Assembly: GCA_029251465.1 (NCBI GenBank)
Contig: JAQXDI010000044.1
Coordinates: forward strand, 62,001-126,000
Direction of reading: 5' to 3'
DNA: 64,000 nucleotides
Source: Ascidiaceihabitans sp.
Lineage (GTDB): Bacteria > Pseudomonadota > Alphaproteobacteria > Rhodobacterales > Rhodobacteraceae
The translations under genes and the position numbers were made by a program. Positions within the stretch are counted from its first letter, which is position 1; every line of letters starts with the position of its first letter. Under the pieces are notes generated by a model, which saw nothing but the letters and a program-made list of their open reading frames with translations, did no database searches and was not told the DNA's origin. This document shows positions 1-8,068 of this stretch, piece by piece.

Positions 1-315
1 GTAAAAGCTGGCGAGCCCCCACAAAACGACTGCCGCAACAAGACCAAGGCCCACGGTGCCACGGGTGAATGCCGGTCCGGCACTGCCGCCTGGGCCGCCA
101 GATCCGCCTTTGCCACCACGACCGCCCATCAGGACGCGCAGTTGCTCTTTGCCTTTTTTGACCAGCTCGTCGATCTCTGGAATTTGCGAGCCTTCGTCGT
201 CGGGACGTCGCCCGCCGCCGTTGTTGCCGCGATTTCCGCCAGAGCCATTGGAGCCGCCGTCGTTGCCTCCGGAATTGCCACCGCCCCCCCAGGGGCCGCC
301 TGTATTGCCAGCCAT
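1..315 (-). CDS. hflK: FtsH protease modulator HflK, N-terminal part (cut by window edge)
   Basis: Translating the minus strand from the ATG at 315 gives 105 residues and the frame is still open at base 1. The protein begins MAGNTGGPWGGGG and has a Gly/Asn-rich stretch to about residue 45, an acidic segment with DELVKKGKEQLR, a second Gly-rich patch, and a hydrophobic segment at about 85-105 (GLGLVAAVVLWGLASFY) that would be the single membrane anchor. This is the usual architecture of HflK, which with HflC forms the SPFH-domain complex that restrains FtsH at the inner membrane. The SPFH domain lies outside the window. It is the last gene seen of a minus-strand run after rpiA and gor; hflC would be expected next. 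Confidence 0.85.
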   Translation of the reverse strand, partial: MAGNTGGPWGGGGNSGGNDGGSNGSGGNRGNNGGGRRPDDEGSQIPEIDELVKKGKEQLRVLMGGRGGKGGSGGPGGSAGPAFTRGTVGLGLVAAVVLWGLASFY

Positions 316-433
316 ATGTGTGTTCTTCCCTTAAGTTATCGCCCGAATCCACGTCGAATTGGTGTCACGGAGTCTACGTTACCGTGTTGCTATCATACCT
401 GTGCCCTAAGCCACAAATATCAAGCCGTAAGTC

Positions 434-1792
434 TTACGAAGTTCGGACGGGTGTTTTCATTGTTACCATTTCTTCGGACATGGTCGGGTGTACCGCCACG
501 GTCCGGTCGAAATCCTCTTTTGTTGCGCCCATTTTGACCGCGATGCCCGCCAATTGGATCATCTCGCCGGCTGCCGGTGCGACGATATGGCAGCCCAGAA
601 CCTTGCGCGTTGCTTGGGACACAACCAGTTTCATCATCACCCGATCCGGTTGTCCGGCAAAGGACGATTGCATCGGTTTGAAGGTGGTTGCATAGACCTC
701 GATCGGTTCTTGTTCGCGCGCGGCCTCTTCTGACAGGCCAACGGTGCCCATTTCAGGCTGCGTAAAGATCGCAGACGGGATCAGGTCGTGATCCACAGGC
801 GTCGGGTTGGCCTTGAACACGGTTTCCACAAACGCCATGCCTTCGCGGATCGCCACGGGGGTCAGGTTTACGCGGTTGGTCACATCGCCGATGGCGTAGA
901 TCGATGGCACGGCTGTGTGGCTGTATTCGTTCACCTGAACAGCGCCTGCGCGGTCCAGTTTCACGCCTGTCGCCTCTAGCCCCAAATCATCGGTGTTCGG
1001 TTTGCGCCCCGTTGCGAACAGCACCTGATCAAACAGGGCCTCGTCGCCAGAGGTCGATTTCACCCAAACACCACCGTCGCGTTTTTCCATTTCCGCGATG
1101 TTGGTGCCAAGCTGTAGATCGATGCCTTTTTCGACCATCTGTTCGGCAACCAGCGTGCGGGCCTCATGATCAAAGCCGCGCAGGATTTGTTCGCCGCGAT
1201 AGAATTGCGTGACCTTGACGCCAAGCCCGTTCATGACCCCGGCAAATTCCGACGCGATGTAGCCACCGCCGACGATCAGCATGGATTTTGGCAATTCCGG
1301 CAGATCGAACAAATCATCCGATACGATGCCTGCATCCGCGTTCGCGATGTCGGGGCGCGTCGGGCGACCGCCTGTGGCGACCAAAATGTGTTTCGCGGTT
1401 TTTTCTTCGCCTGAGGACAGGACAACCGTGTGCGCGTCTTTGACTGAGGCGCGGGCATCGAATGTCTCAACCCCGGCGTTGGCCAGCAAACGACGATAGA
1501 TCGCCACTAGCCGGTCAAGTTCCGCGTGCAGCGTGCCTTTGAAACGGTTCCAGTCGAAATCGCCAAGCGTGACGTCCCAACCGTATGCGCCGGCTTCGGC
1601 TTCGATATTTGAATAGCCGGATGCAAAAACCATCAGCTTTTTCGGCACGCAGCCACGGATGACGCAGGTTCCGCCGTAACGGCTTTCTTCGGCAAGGCCG
1701 ACTTTGGCGCCGTTTTCACCTGCGGCCACACGTGCCGCGCGTACGCCGCCAGAGCCGCCGCCAATTACGAAAAGATCAAAGTCAAATGCCAT
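434..1792 (-). CDS. gor: Glutathione-disulfide reductase
   Basis: A 452-residue FAD flavoprotein of the pyridine nucleotide-disulfide oxidoreductase family that reduces GSSG with NADPH in the cytoplasm. Visible landmarks are the FAD-binding GGGSGG near residue 11, the redox pair Cys43 and Cys48 in GTCVIRGCVPKK, the second Rossmann motif IVGGGYIASE near 173-182, the FAD-binding ATGRKPNT, AIGDV, and the C-terminal HPTMSEE carrying the catalytic His-Glu pair of the partner subunit. The CVxxxCVPKK form is typical of glutathione rather than mercuric or trypanothione reductases. A CGGAG site precedes the ATG at 1792. It starts 12 bases after a small membrane protein gene, in a run with rpiA. Confidence 0.95.
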   Translation of the reverse strand: MAFDFDLFVIGGGSGGVRAARVAAGENGAKVGLAEESRYGGTCVIRGCVPKKLMVFASGYSNIEAEAGAYGWDVTLGDFDWNRFKGTLHAELDRLVAIYRRLLANAGVETFDARASVKDAHTVVLSSGEEKTAKHILVATGGRPTRPDIANADAGIVSDDLFDLPELPKSMLIVGGGYIASEFAGVMNGLGVKVTQFYRGEQILRGFDHEARTLVAEQMVEKGIDLQLGTNIAEMEKRDGGVWVKSTSGDEALFDQVLFATGRKPNTDDLGLEATGVKLDRAGAVQVNEYSHTAVPSIYAIGDVTNRVNLTPVAIREGMAFVETVFKANPTPVDHDLIPSAIFTQPEMGTVGLSEEAAREQEPIEVYATTFKPMQSSFAGQPDRVMMKLVVSQATRKVLGCHIVAPAAGEMIQLAGIAVKMGATKEDFDRTVAVHPTMSEEMVTMKTPVRTS

Positions 1793-1804
1793 GGTGAGGC
1801 TCCG

Positions 1805-2263
1805 TTATTCAGGTGTCGCCGTATCGTGGGGCGAACGTGTGGGAAGATCAGGGCGGGCGTTTTGAATGGCCGCCAGTAATGCGGCTTTGCCGTCCTCGCC
1901 GGTCAGGCGACTGGACATGCCGGTGTAGGATTCTTTGCTTGCGCCATTGCGACGATACGCGATCAGGCTGATGCGACTGTCAGGCACAATGTTGGCCCAC
2001 TGCATTTGCGACCACGGCACATAGACCGAGGTCAAAACACGGTGGACTGTGATGCCCCCCTCTTTGATTTCGGCGTAAACCGAGCGGCGCAGCAGGTTCA
2101 ACATGATGAACGTGGCCCAAATCGACAGCAAAATCGCCGCGGCCCAGTTGAACAGACCACCCGCATCCAAGGCGTCCGTGACGTACAACGCAGCCACAGC
2201 ACTGACCAACACAAGGTTGACCACCACAAGCAGGGTCTGTTTGCCGGATCGTTTAAGCTTCAT
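1805..2263 (-). CDS. Small inner-membrane protein of unknown function between rpiA and gor
   Basis: A 152-residue protein with a basic N-terminus (MKLKRSGKQ), two hydrophobic segments at about residues 11-27 and 36-58, then a soluble part of about 90 residues with a beta-rich pattern (YAEIKEGGITVHRVLTSVYVPWSQM) that could be a PH-like or bPH-type fold. The latter is a guess from the strand pattern. Its ATG lies 2 bases after the rpiA stop and its stop 12 bases before gor, so it is almost surely cotranscribed with both. I do not recognise a function. Confidence 0.8.
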   Translation of the reverse strand: MKLKRSGKQTLLVVVNLVLVSAVAALYVTDALDAGGLFNWAAAILLSIWATFIMLNLLRRSVYAEIKEGGITVHRVLTSVYVPWSQMQWANIVPDSRISLIAYRRNGASKESYTGMSSRLTGEDGKAALLAAIQNARPDLPTRSPHDTATPE

Positions 2264-2265
2264 TT

Positions 2266-3054
2266 TTATTCCGCTAGATCGGTGAACAGATTGTCCGTCT
2301 CTACAAAATCGAGACGGTCCTGTTCTACCGTGCCTTCATTGATGTCGCGCACTTCGACACGGCCATCGCCGTAACCGATGACCACGGCGTCACAGATATC
2401 AATGAACAATCCGTTTTCAACCACCCCAGGCATTTGATTGATGATCAACGCCAACTGACGGGGGTTGCCAATCCGCTTGAGATGCAGGTCCAGAATGTGG
2501 TTGCCTTCGTCGGTGATAAACGGGCGGTCACCGTTCATGCGCAGGGTCGCTTGGCGCCCTAGAACGTCCATGGAAATAAGGGTTTCCTCAACCAGCGCTT
2601 GGGTGGTTTGCCAGCCAAAGGGAATGACCTCGATCGGCAACGGGAATGCCCCCAGCGTTTCGACCTCTTTGCCGATGTCCGCGATCACCACCATTTGATC
2701 AGAGGCCGTCGCCACGATCTTTTCTTGCAGCAACGCGCCGCCGCCGCCTTTGATCAGGTTCAAATCACCGTCAAATTCGTCAGCACCGTCGATTGTAACG
2801 TCCAGCCACTTGGCCTCGTCCAGAGAAATCACTTCGATCCCGACTTCGCGCGCCAATTGTGCGGTGCGGGTCGAGGTAGGAACGCCTTTGATGCGCAGCC
2901 CGTCATTGCGAACCTGTTCGCCCAAGCATCGCACCAGCCACGCAGCCGTCGATCCGGTACCCAGCCCAACGCTCATGCCGTCCTCGACAAAGTCCGCCGC
3001 ACGCTTTGCAGCTACAAATTTTGCCTTGTCGATAGGTGACAATTCTCCGGTCAT
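2266..3054 (-). CDS. rpiA: Ribose-5-phosphate isomerase A
   Basis: A 262-residue RpiA that interconverts ribose 5-phosphate and ribulose 5-phosphate in the pentose phosphate pathway. It has the phosphate-binding GLGTGSTAAW, the TSTRTAQLA loop, the catalytic IDGADEFD and the KGGGGALLQEK loop in the usual order. The frame is open further upstream to 3159, but the ATG at 3054 (MTGELSPIDKAK) is chosen because a GGGGAG site sits just before it and RpiA proteins begin about there. It heads the minus-strand run rpiA, small membrane protein, gor, hflK. Confidence 0.95.
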   Translation of the reverse strand: MTGELSPIDKAKFVAAKRAADFVEDGMSVGLGTGSTAAWLVRCLGEQVRNDGLRIKGVPTSTRTAQLAREVGIEVISLDEAKWLDVTIDGADEFDGDLNLIKGGGGALLQEKIVATASDQMVVIADIGKEVETLGAFPLPIEVIPFGWQTTQALVEETLISMDVLGRQATLRMNGDRPFITDEGNHILDLHLKRIGNPRQLALIINQMPGVVENGLFIDICDAVVIGYGDGRVEVRDINEGTVEQDRLDFVETDNLFTDLAE

Positions 3055-3271
3055 GGCAGCGACTCCCCAAGTGTCTTTGCAGTAAGATTGCGCCCTTATA
3101 GGAAAGAGTGCGCACGGGTGCGAGAGTAAAGGTCGTTTTGGGCCCCAAACCTTGTTCACATTGCGTCTGGCCCTGAAACCATCCGCATTGTCAGTACCGA
3201 CGTCTGAAAAACCGCGCAGGCTGTCGTTTTAAGATGCCTGATCGGGGCGCAATCGCCCTATCAAAGTCGCT

Positions 3272-3973
3272 ATGAGTTATGTGCTGCACTACGCCCCTGA
3301 CAATGCCTCGCTGATCATTCGATTGGCGCTGGAACAGTTGGGCGTGCCTTATGAAACGGTGCTGGTGGACCGCAGTGCGCAGGAGCAATCCGGGCCCACG
3401 TATCGGGCGTTGAACCCCAACGGGTTGATCCCGACGCTGGAAACGCCGCAAGGGCCGATTTTTGAAACCGGCGCGATCCTGTTGTGGTTGGCGGACAAGC
3501 ATGGCGGCGTGGGGCCGTCTGTTGATGATCCCGAGCGCGCTGATTTCCTGAAATGGCTGTTCTTTTTGGCCAACACCGTGCATCCGGCCCTGCGCATGAT
3601 TTTCTACCCTGACAAATACATCGGGGCGGATGCGGCACACCAAGCCGCTTTGCGCCTTGGGCTGCAAAAGGCGCTGCATGGCCATTTTGGCGTGTTGAAT
3701 TATCTGGTCAGCCAGCGCCCGACGTGGGCTGCCAACCAGCGCCCTTCTGTGTTTGATTTCTACCTGTGTGGCGTGCTGCGGTGGCCTGCGATTTATCCGG
3801 CAGATCAGGATCGCAGCTGGTTCAAGCTGGCGGCCTACCCTGCCTTGCATGATCTGTGCGCCCACATCGAAACCCTGCCCGCCTGCGCCTGCTTGCAAAG
3901 TGAGGACGGCTTGGGCACACATCCCTTTACCGATCCTGCCCCCGCCAATCCTAAAATCGGAAGTGCCACATAA
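3272..3973 (+). CDS. Glutathione S-transferase family protein
   Basis: A 233-residue protein with an N-terminal thioredoxin-like domain (MSYVLHYAPDNASLIIRLAL) containing the cis-proline and glutathione-contact stretch NGLIPTLETPQGPIFETGAI at about residues 50-69, followed by an all-helical C-terminal domain (ADFLKWLFFLANTVHPALRM). It probably conjugates or reduces small molecules with glutathione; the substrate cannot be told. The stop codon TAA abuts the ATG of sdaA with no spacer, so the two are likely coupled. The N-terminal catalytic Ser/Cys position is not obvious (Asn or Ser near residue 11-13). Confidence 0.85.
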   Translation: MSYVLHYAPDNASLIIRLALEQLGVPYETVLVDRSAQEQSGPTYRALNPNGLIPTLETPQGPIFETGAILLWLADKHGGVGPSVDDPERADFLKWLFFLANTVHPALRMIFYPDKYIGADAAHQAALRLGLQKALHGHFGVLNYLVSQRPTWAANQRPSVFDFYLCGVLRWPAIYPADQDRSWFKLAAYPALHDLCAHIETLPACACLQSEDGLGTHPFTDPAPANPKIGSAT

Positions 3974-5347
3974 ATGTTCCTGTCAGTTTTTGAAATGTTC
4001 AAGGTCGGCATTGGTCCGTCGTCGTCCCACACGATGGGGCCAATGGTGGCGGCTGCACGGTTCTTGGACATGATGCGCGCCTCGCCGTTTGAATTTGCCG
4101 GTGTGCGGGCGTCATTGCACGGATCATTGGCGTTTACAGGCGTCGGGCATGCGACAGATCGCGCTACGATTTTAGGCTTGGCCGGGTTTTCGCCCGACAC
4201 GTATGACGCGGACAAGGCTGAGGTAGTATTGGCGGCGCTGGCGCAAACACAGACCCTGACGCCCCCCGATTTGGGCCCCTTGAAATTTGACCCCAAGGCC
4301 GATCTGATCTTTGACTACGACACCAAACTGGACGGCCACGCCAACGGCATGATCCTGATGGCGACAGACGCCCAAGGTGACGTCACCCTGCGCGAGGTGT
4401 TCTATTCCATCGGCGGTGGATTCGTAATGACCGAAGCGGAACTGGCGGCAGGCAAAGCCACGGATGAGGGCGCGCCGATCCCGTTTCCGTTCAAATCCGC
4501 GGCTGAAATGTTGGAAATGTCCGTCGCATCGGGCAAAAACATCGCCCAGATGAAACGCGCCAACGAAGTGTCACGCGGCTGCGACGAGAGCCTGAAAAAG
4601 GGCACCGCGCGTCTGTGGCAAGTGATGAACGATTGCATTGATCGCGGTATGGAAACCGACGGGATTTTGCCCGGAGGCTTGTCCGTGCGCCGCCGTGCCA
4701 AGGGTATCCACGATGCCTTGCAGGCCGAGCGCGGGATGAACCTGAACGCGCCACACACCATCAACGACTGGATGAGCATGTACGCGATGGCCGTGAACGA
4801 GGAAAACGCCGCCGGTGGTCAGGTCGTGACCGCGCCGACAAATGGGGCGGCGGGCGTGTTGCCTGCGACCCTGCGTTATTATCTGGATCACGTTCCGGGG
4901 GCGTCCGAGGCGCATATCGAAGATTTTCTGCTAACTGCCGCCGCGATTGGCGGGCTGGTGAAATACAACGCGTCGATTTCGGGGGCCGAAGCGGGCTGTC
5001 AGGCCGAAGTCGGATCAGCCGCGGCAATGTCTGCCGCAGGCTTGTGCGCCGTGATGGGTGGCACGCCGCAGCAGGTCGAAAACGCGGCCGAAATCGCGCT
5101 GGAACATCACCTCGGCATGACCTGCGATCCGGTCAAAGGGCTGGTCCAAGTCCCTTGCATCGAACGCAACGGGCTGGGCGCGATCAAGGCGGTGTCTGCC
5201 GCATCCCTCGCCCTGCGCGGTGACGGCACGCATCTGGTGCCGCTGGATGCCTGCATCGAAACCATGCGCCAGACCGGCGTCGACATGTCGGAAAAATACA
5301 AGGAAACCAGCCTTGGTGGATTGGCCGTGAATGTCCCGAATTGCTAA
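3974..5347 (+). CDS. sdaA: L-serine ammonia-lyase (single-chain, iron-sulfur type)
   Basis: A 457-residue enzyme that converts L-serine to pyruvate and ammonia using a [4Fe-4S] cluster. The N-terminal part carries the family signature GIGPSSSHTMGP (about residues 12-23). The C-terminal catalytic part has the cluster cysteines in EAGCQAEVGSA and in MTCDPVKGLVQVPCIERN, with NGAAGVLPA before them. Alpha and beta parts are fused in one chain, as in Proteobacteria. It begins directly at the stop of a GST gene and is followed after 15 bases by a DMT exporter gene, which might export an amino acid; that link is inference. Confidence 0.95.
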   Translation: MFLSVFEMFKVGIGPSSSHTMGPMVAAARFLDMMRASPFEFAGVRASLHGSLAFTGVGHATDRATILGLAGFSPDTYDADKAEVVLAALAQTQTLTPPDLGPLKFDPKADLIFDYDTKLDGHANGMILMATDAQGDVTLREVFYSIGGGFVMTEAELAAGKATDEGAPIPFPFKSAAEMLEMSVASGKNIAQMKRANEVSRGCDESLKKGTARLWQVMNDCIDRGMETDGILPGGLSVRRRAKGIHDALQAERGMNLNAPHTINDWMSMYAMAVNEENAAGGQVVTAPTNGAAGVLPATLRYYLDHVPGASEAHIEDFLLTAAAIGGLVKYNASISGAEAGCQAEVGSAAAMSAAGLCAVMGGTPQQVENAAEIALEHHLGMTCDPVKGLVQVPCIERNGLGAIKAVSAASLALRGDGTHLVPLDACIETMRQTGVDMSEKYKETSLGGLAVNVPNC

Positions 5348-5362
5348 TGGCATGAGCACAAC

Positions 5363-6271
5363 ATGAACAAACCGCCCTCAGTGATCAGTGGCGTGCTGTT
5401 GATGGCATTGGGCGCGGCCCTTGCCCCCGGCATCGATGTGTTCGCCAAATTGGTGCCAAACAACATTCCCGTTGGCCAAGTCACAGCCGCACGGTTCATC
5501 CTGCAATCCACACTTTTGTTTCCCATCGCGGTGCTGCTGGGCGTCTTGCACTGGCCTGACATGCGCGAAATCGGCCTGCATCTGGCGCGCGCCGCCTTGA
5601 TCATGATTGCGACCGGTCTGTTTTTCACCGCCCTGCGCGCCATGCCCATCGCCGACGCCATCGCGATCTTTTTTGTTGAACCGTTCTTTCTGACGCTGCT
5701 GGGCGCGTGGATCCTAAAGGAACAGATCGGAATTCGACGGATCATTGCCTGCTTTGTCGGCTTTGGCGGGGCGCTGCTGGTGATCCAGCCCAGCTTTTCC
5801 CAAATCGGGCCGGTCGCGTTTTTGCCGTTGGGCACGGCTGCGTGTTTTGCGGTCTACATGGTGCTGACCCGTCAAATGGCCCAGCGCATGCATCCGGTGA
5901 CCATGCAGGCCTATACAGCAATTGCCGCCGTGGTGATCGCGCTGCCTATACTTGCACTAGCGAACGGCACCAGCATCCCCAGCCTTGATCCAGTCTGGCC
6001 CTCGCAATTCGGTGTTTTGATGATGTTGGGCGTCGGGGTCATGGCAACCATTGCGCATTTGCTGATCAGTTTCGCCTTGGCCCAAGCGCCCGCCAGCACC
6101 CTTGCCCCCTTGCAGTATCTCGAGATCGTCGCCGCCACGATCCTGGGCTATTTGATCTTTGCGGACATTCCCGGTCAACTGACGTTGCTGGGCGTGGCGA
6201 TCATTGTGGGGGCGGGATTATACGTGCTCGCTCGCGAACGGCAGGCACATTTGGGCATAACCGGCAACTGA
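5363..6271 (+). CDS. EamA/DMT-family transporter (intact copy)
   Basis: A 302-residue very hydrophobic protein with about ten predicted membrane segments arranged as two EamA repeats. Typical family features are FFTALRAMPIADAIAIFFVEPFFL at the end of the first repeat and PASTLAPLQYLEIVAATILGYLIF in the second. Such proteins usually export amino acids or other metabolites through the inner membrane. It lies 15 bases after sdaA and 95 bases before a paralogue that carries an internal stop; the two share the same motifs (ALxxxPxADA, TLAPxQYLEI), so this is a tandem duplication. Confidence 0.9.
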   Translation: MNKPPSVISGVLLMALGAALAPGIDVFAKLVPNNIPVGQVTAARFILQSTLLFPIAVLLGVLHWPDMREIGLHLARAALIMIATGLFFTALRAMPIADAIAIFFVEPFFLTLLGAWILKEQIGIRRIIACFVGFGGALLVIQPSFSQIGPVAFLPLGTAACFAVYMVLTRQMAQRMHPVTMQAYTAIAAVVIALPILALANGTSIPSLDPVWPSQFGVLMMLGVGVMATIAHLLISFALAQAPASTLAPLQYLEIVAATILGYLIFADIPGQLTLLGVAIIVGAGLYVLARERQAHLGITGN

Positions 6272-6366
6272 CGCCAATGCGCATCACTCCTGTCGCCAAC
6301 CAGCATAGCACGTGCCCGTAAACCACGGATTGCAATTGCGAAATCTCCGAAATAGTTTCTTGGTTA

Positions 6367-7293
6367 ATGACACAAGACAAGCCCCTGCTCGGCGTCTTTT
6401 TGATGCTCGGATTTTGCGTTGTCGCCCCTATGGGTGACGCGATTGCAAAGATTATTGGGCAGTCTGTGCCGTTGGGTGAACTGTTGTTGGTGCGTTTCGC
6501 GGTCCAAGCGATCATTTTGATACCTGTCGTTTGGTTTACCTAACGGGCGTGGCGGTCATCAGGACGTATCCTGCATCTGGTCATTGCGCGCACGGTTTTG
6601 CACATCATTGGCATCGGCATGATGTTCACCGCCTTGCAGTACCTGCCGTTGGCGGATGCGGTTGCCATCGCCTTTGTCATGCCGTTCCTGATGTTGCTGC
6701 TGGGCAAATACGTGTTGAACGAAGTCATTGGACCGCGTCGTCTGATCGCCTGTCTGGTGGGGTTCGCCGGGACATTGCTGGTCGTTCAACCCAGCTTTGC
6801 CGAAGTCGGCTGGCCTGCCCTGTTGCCTCTGGGTGTTGCGGTGAATTTCTCGGTCTTTATGCTGATCACCCGCCAGATTGCCAAAGAAACCGACCCCATC
6901 GGCCTACAAGCCGTCAGCGGCGTCATCGCTGTGGCGATTATGATTCCGCTGTTCATCTTTGCGCATGGTCGCGATTTGCCGATGCTGCACCTGATCGCCC
7001 CCACCGCGTTTGAATGGCAGTTGTTGCTGAGCATTGGTGTGTTGGGCAGCCTGTCACATCTACTGATGACGTGGTCGCTACGCTATGCGCCCTCGGCGAC
7101 GCTGGCGCCCATGCAATATCTGGAAATCCCGATTGCCACGATCATCGGGTTTCTGGTGTTCCAAGATTTACCAAACGGCTTGGCCGCCGTCGGCATTGTC
7201 ATCACCATCGCCGCAGGTCTTTACGTGATTTTGCGCGAACGCAACGTGGCGCGGGCTGAACGTCTTAACCCTGCGACACCAGAGCACGCGTAA
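6367..7293 (+). pseudogene. EamA/DMT-family transporter, interrupted by an in-frame TAA
   Basis: Read from the ATG at 6367 (MTQDKPLLGVFLMLGF), the frame encodes the first membrane segments up to VVWFT and then meets TAA at 6541-6543, codon 59. The same frame continues with RAWRSSGRILHLVIARTVLH and on to a normal C-terminus at 7293, for a total of 308 codons, the size of its intact neighbour. No base is inserted or lost, so it is a point nonsense mutation. The downstream part could restart at the ATG at 6598, but that product would lack the first two or three membrane segments. The end overlaps the convergent thiamine pyrophosphokinase gene by 29 bases. Confidence 0.85.
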
Positions 7294-7927
7294 CGGCGCG
7301 CAAATACTGGCGCGGCAAAATGCACAGCATGCCCGGCCCGTCCATCCACAATTCAATCGGACCCGTGCTGTGATTTGACGTGCCAACAAAGGTGTCGGGC
7401 GCAAAGTCCAACCCGTCGATCGGCCATTGCAAACCCGTTGAACGCCCGGTCACTGGCGTCATCGGAAACAAGGACACGACCTGATCCGGATCAATCGGCA
7501 CGGCGATGTGGGACGGGCAGTGAAACACGATCTCTTGCGCGCCGACTATAATACAGGGGCGGTCCGGGTAGCGCAGCAAAGTGTGAAACGCAGCCAGCTG
7601 ATGATCCACACGCCCGCCAGCAAAACCCACTGCAATCACCACAGGCGCTGTGATGTGGCGCATGGCTTTGTCAAAGTCGGTGCTGTTTTGCTCTGATATT
7701 TTATGCAAGCGCGCAGGCGGGATTTGTGCCAGTATATCTGGTGTGATGGAATCAAAATCGCCGATCGCTGCGTCTGGCACAATCCCGTACTCGAGCGCCG
7801 CTTTTGCGCCCCCATCGGCAGCCACGCATGTTTGTGCTATGGTTAATGCCTCTGCCAAATCCGCCGTCGGCAAAGGTCCGCCGCCAATCAGCGTTATTGG
7901 TTCCAAACTGTCAACAATCACTTTCAT
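7265..7927 (-). CDS. Thiamine pyrophosphokinase
   Basis: A 220-residue cytoplasmic enzyme that transfers pyrophosphate from ATP to thiamine, giving thiamine diphosphate. It shows the family features ITLIGGG near the N-terminus, CVAADGGAKAAL, PDAAIGDFDSI (the Asp-rich metal and diphosphate site) and STDFDKAM. The ATG at 7927 is preferred over the GTG one codon upstream; an AAAAGGCGGTG site precedes it. No TPP riboswitch is visible upstream, so it probably serves thiamine salvage constitutively. Confidence 0.9.
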   Translation of the reverse strand: MKVIVDSLEPITLIGGGPLPTADLAEALTIAQTCVAADGGAKAALEYGIVPDAAIGDFDSITPDILAQIPPARLHKISEQNSTDFDKAMRHITAPVVIAVGFAGGRVDHQLAAFHTLLRYPDRPCIIVGAQEIVFHCPSHIAVPIDPDQVVSLFPMTPVTGRSTGLQWPIDGLDFAPDTFVGTSNHSTGPIELWMDGPGMLCILPRQYLRAVTRALVSQG

Positions 7928-8068
7928 CACCGCCTTTTAATGCCAAATTAGGAAACTGGCCACATTCTCGCCCCAAAATGATACCGTTATTGGCACAGAT
8001 TCGGGCCGCTTTTGCCCGTCCTAACAAGGTAAACGAATGACTGCACCACCGCAGAGGACGAGCATCCT

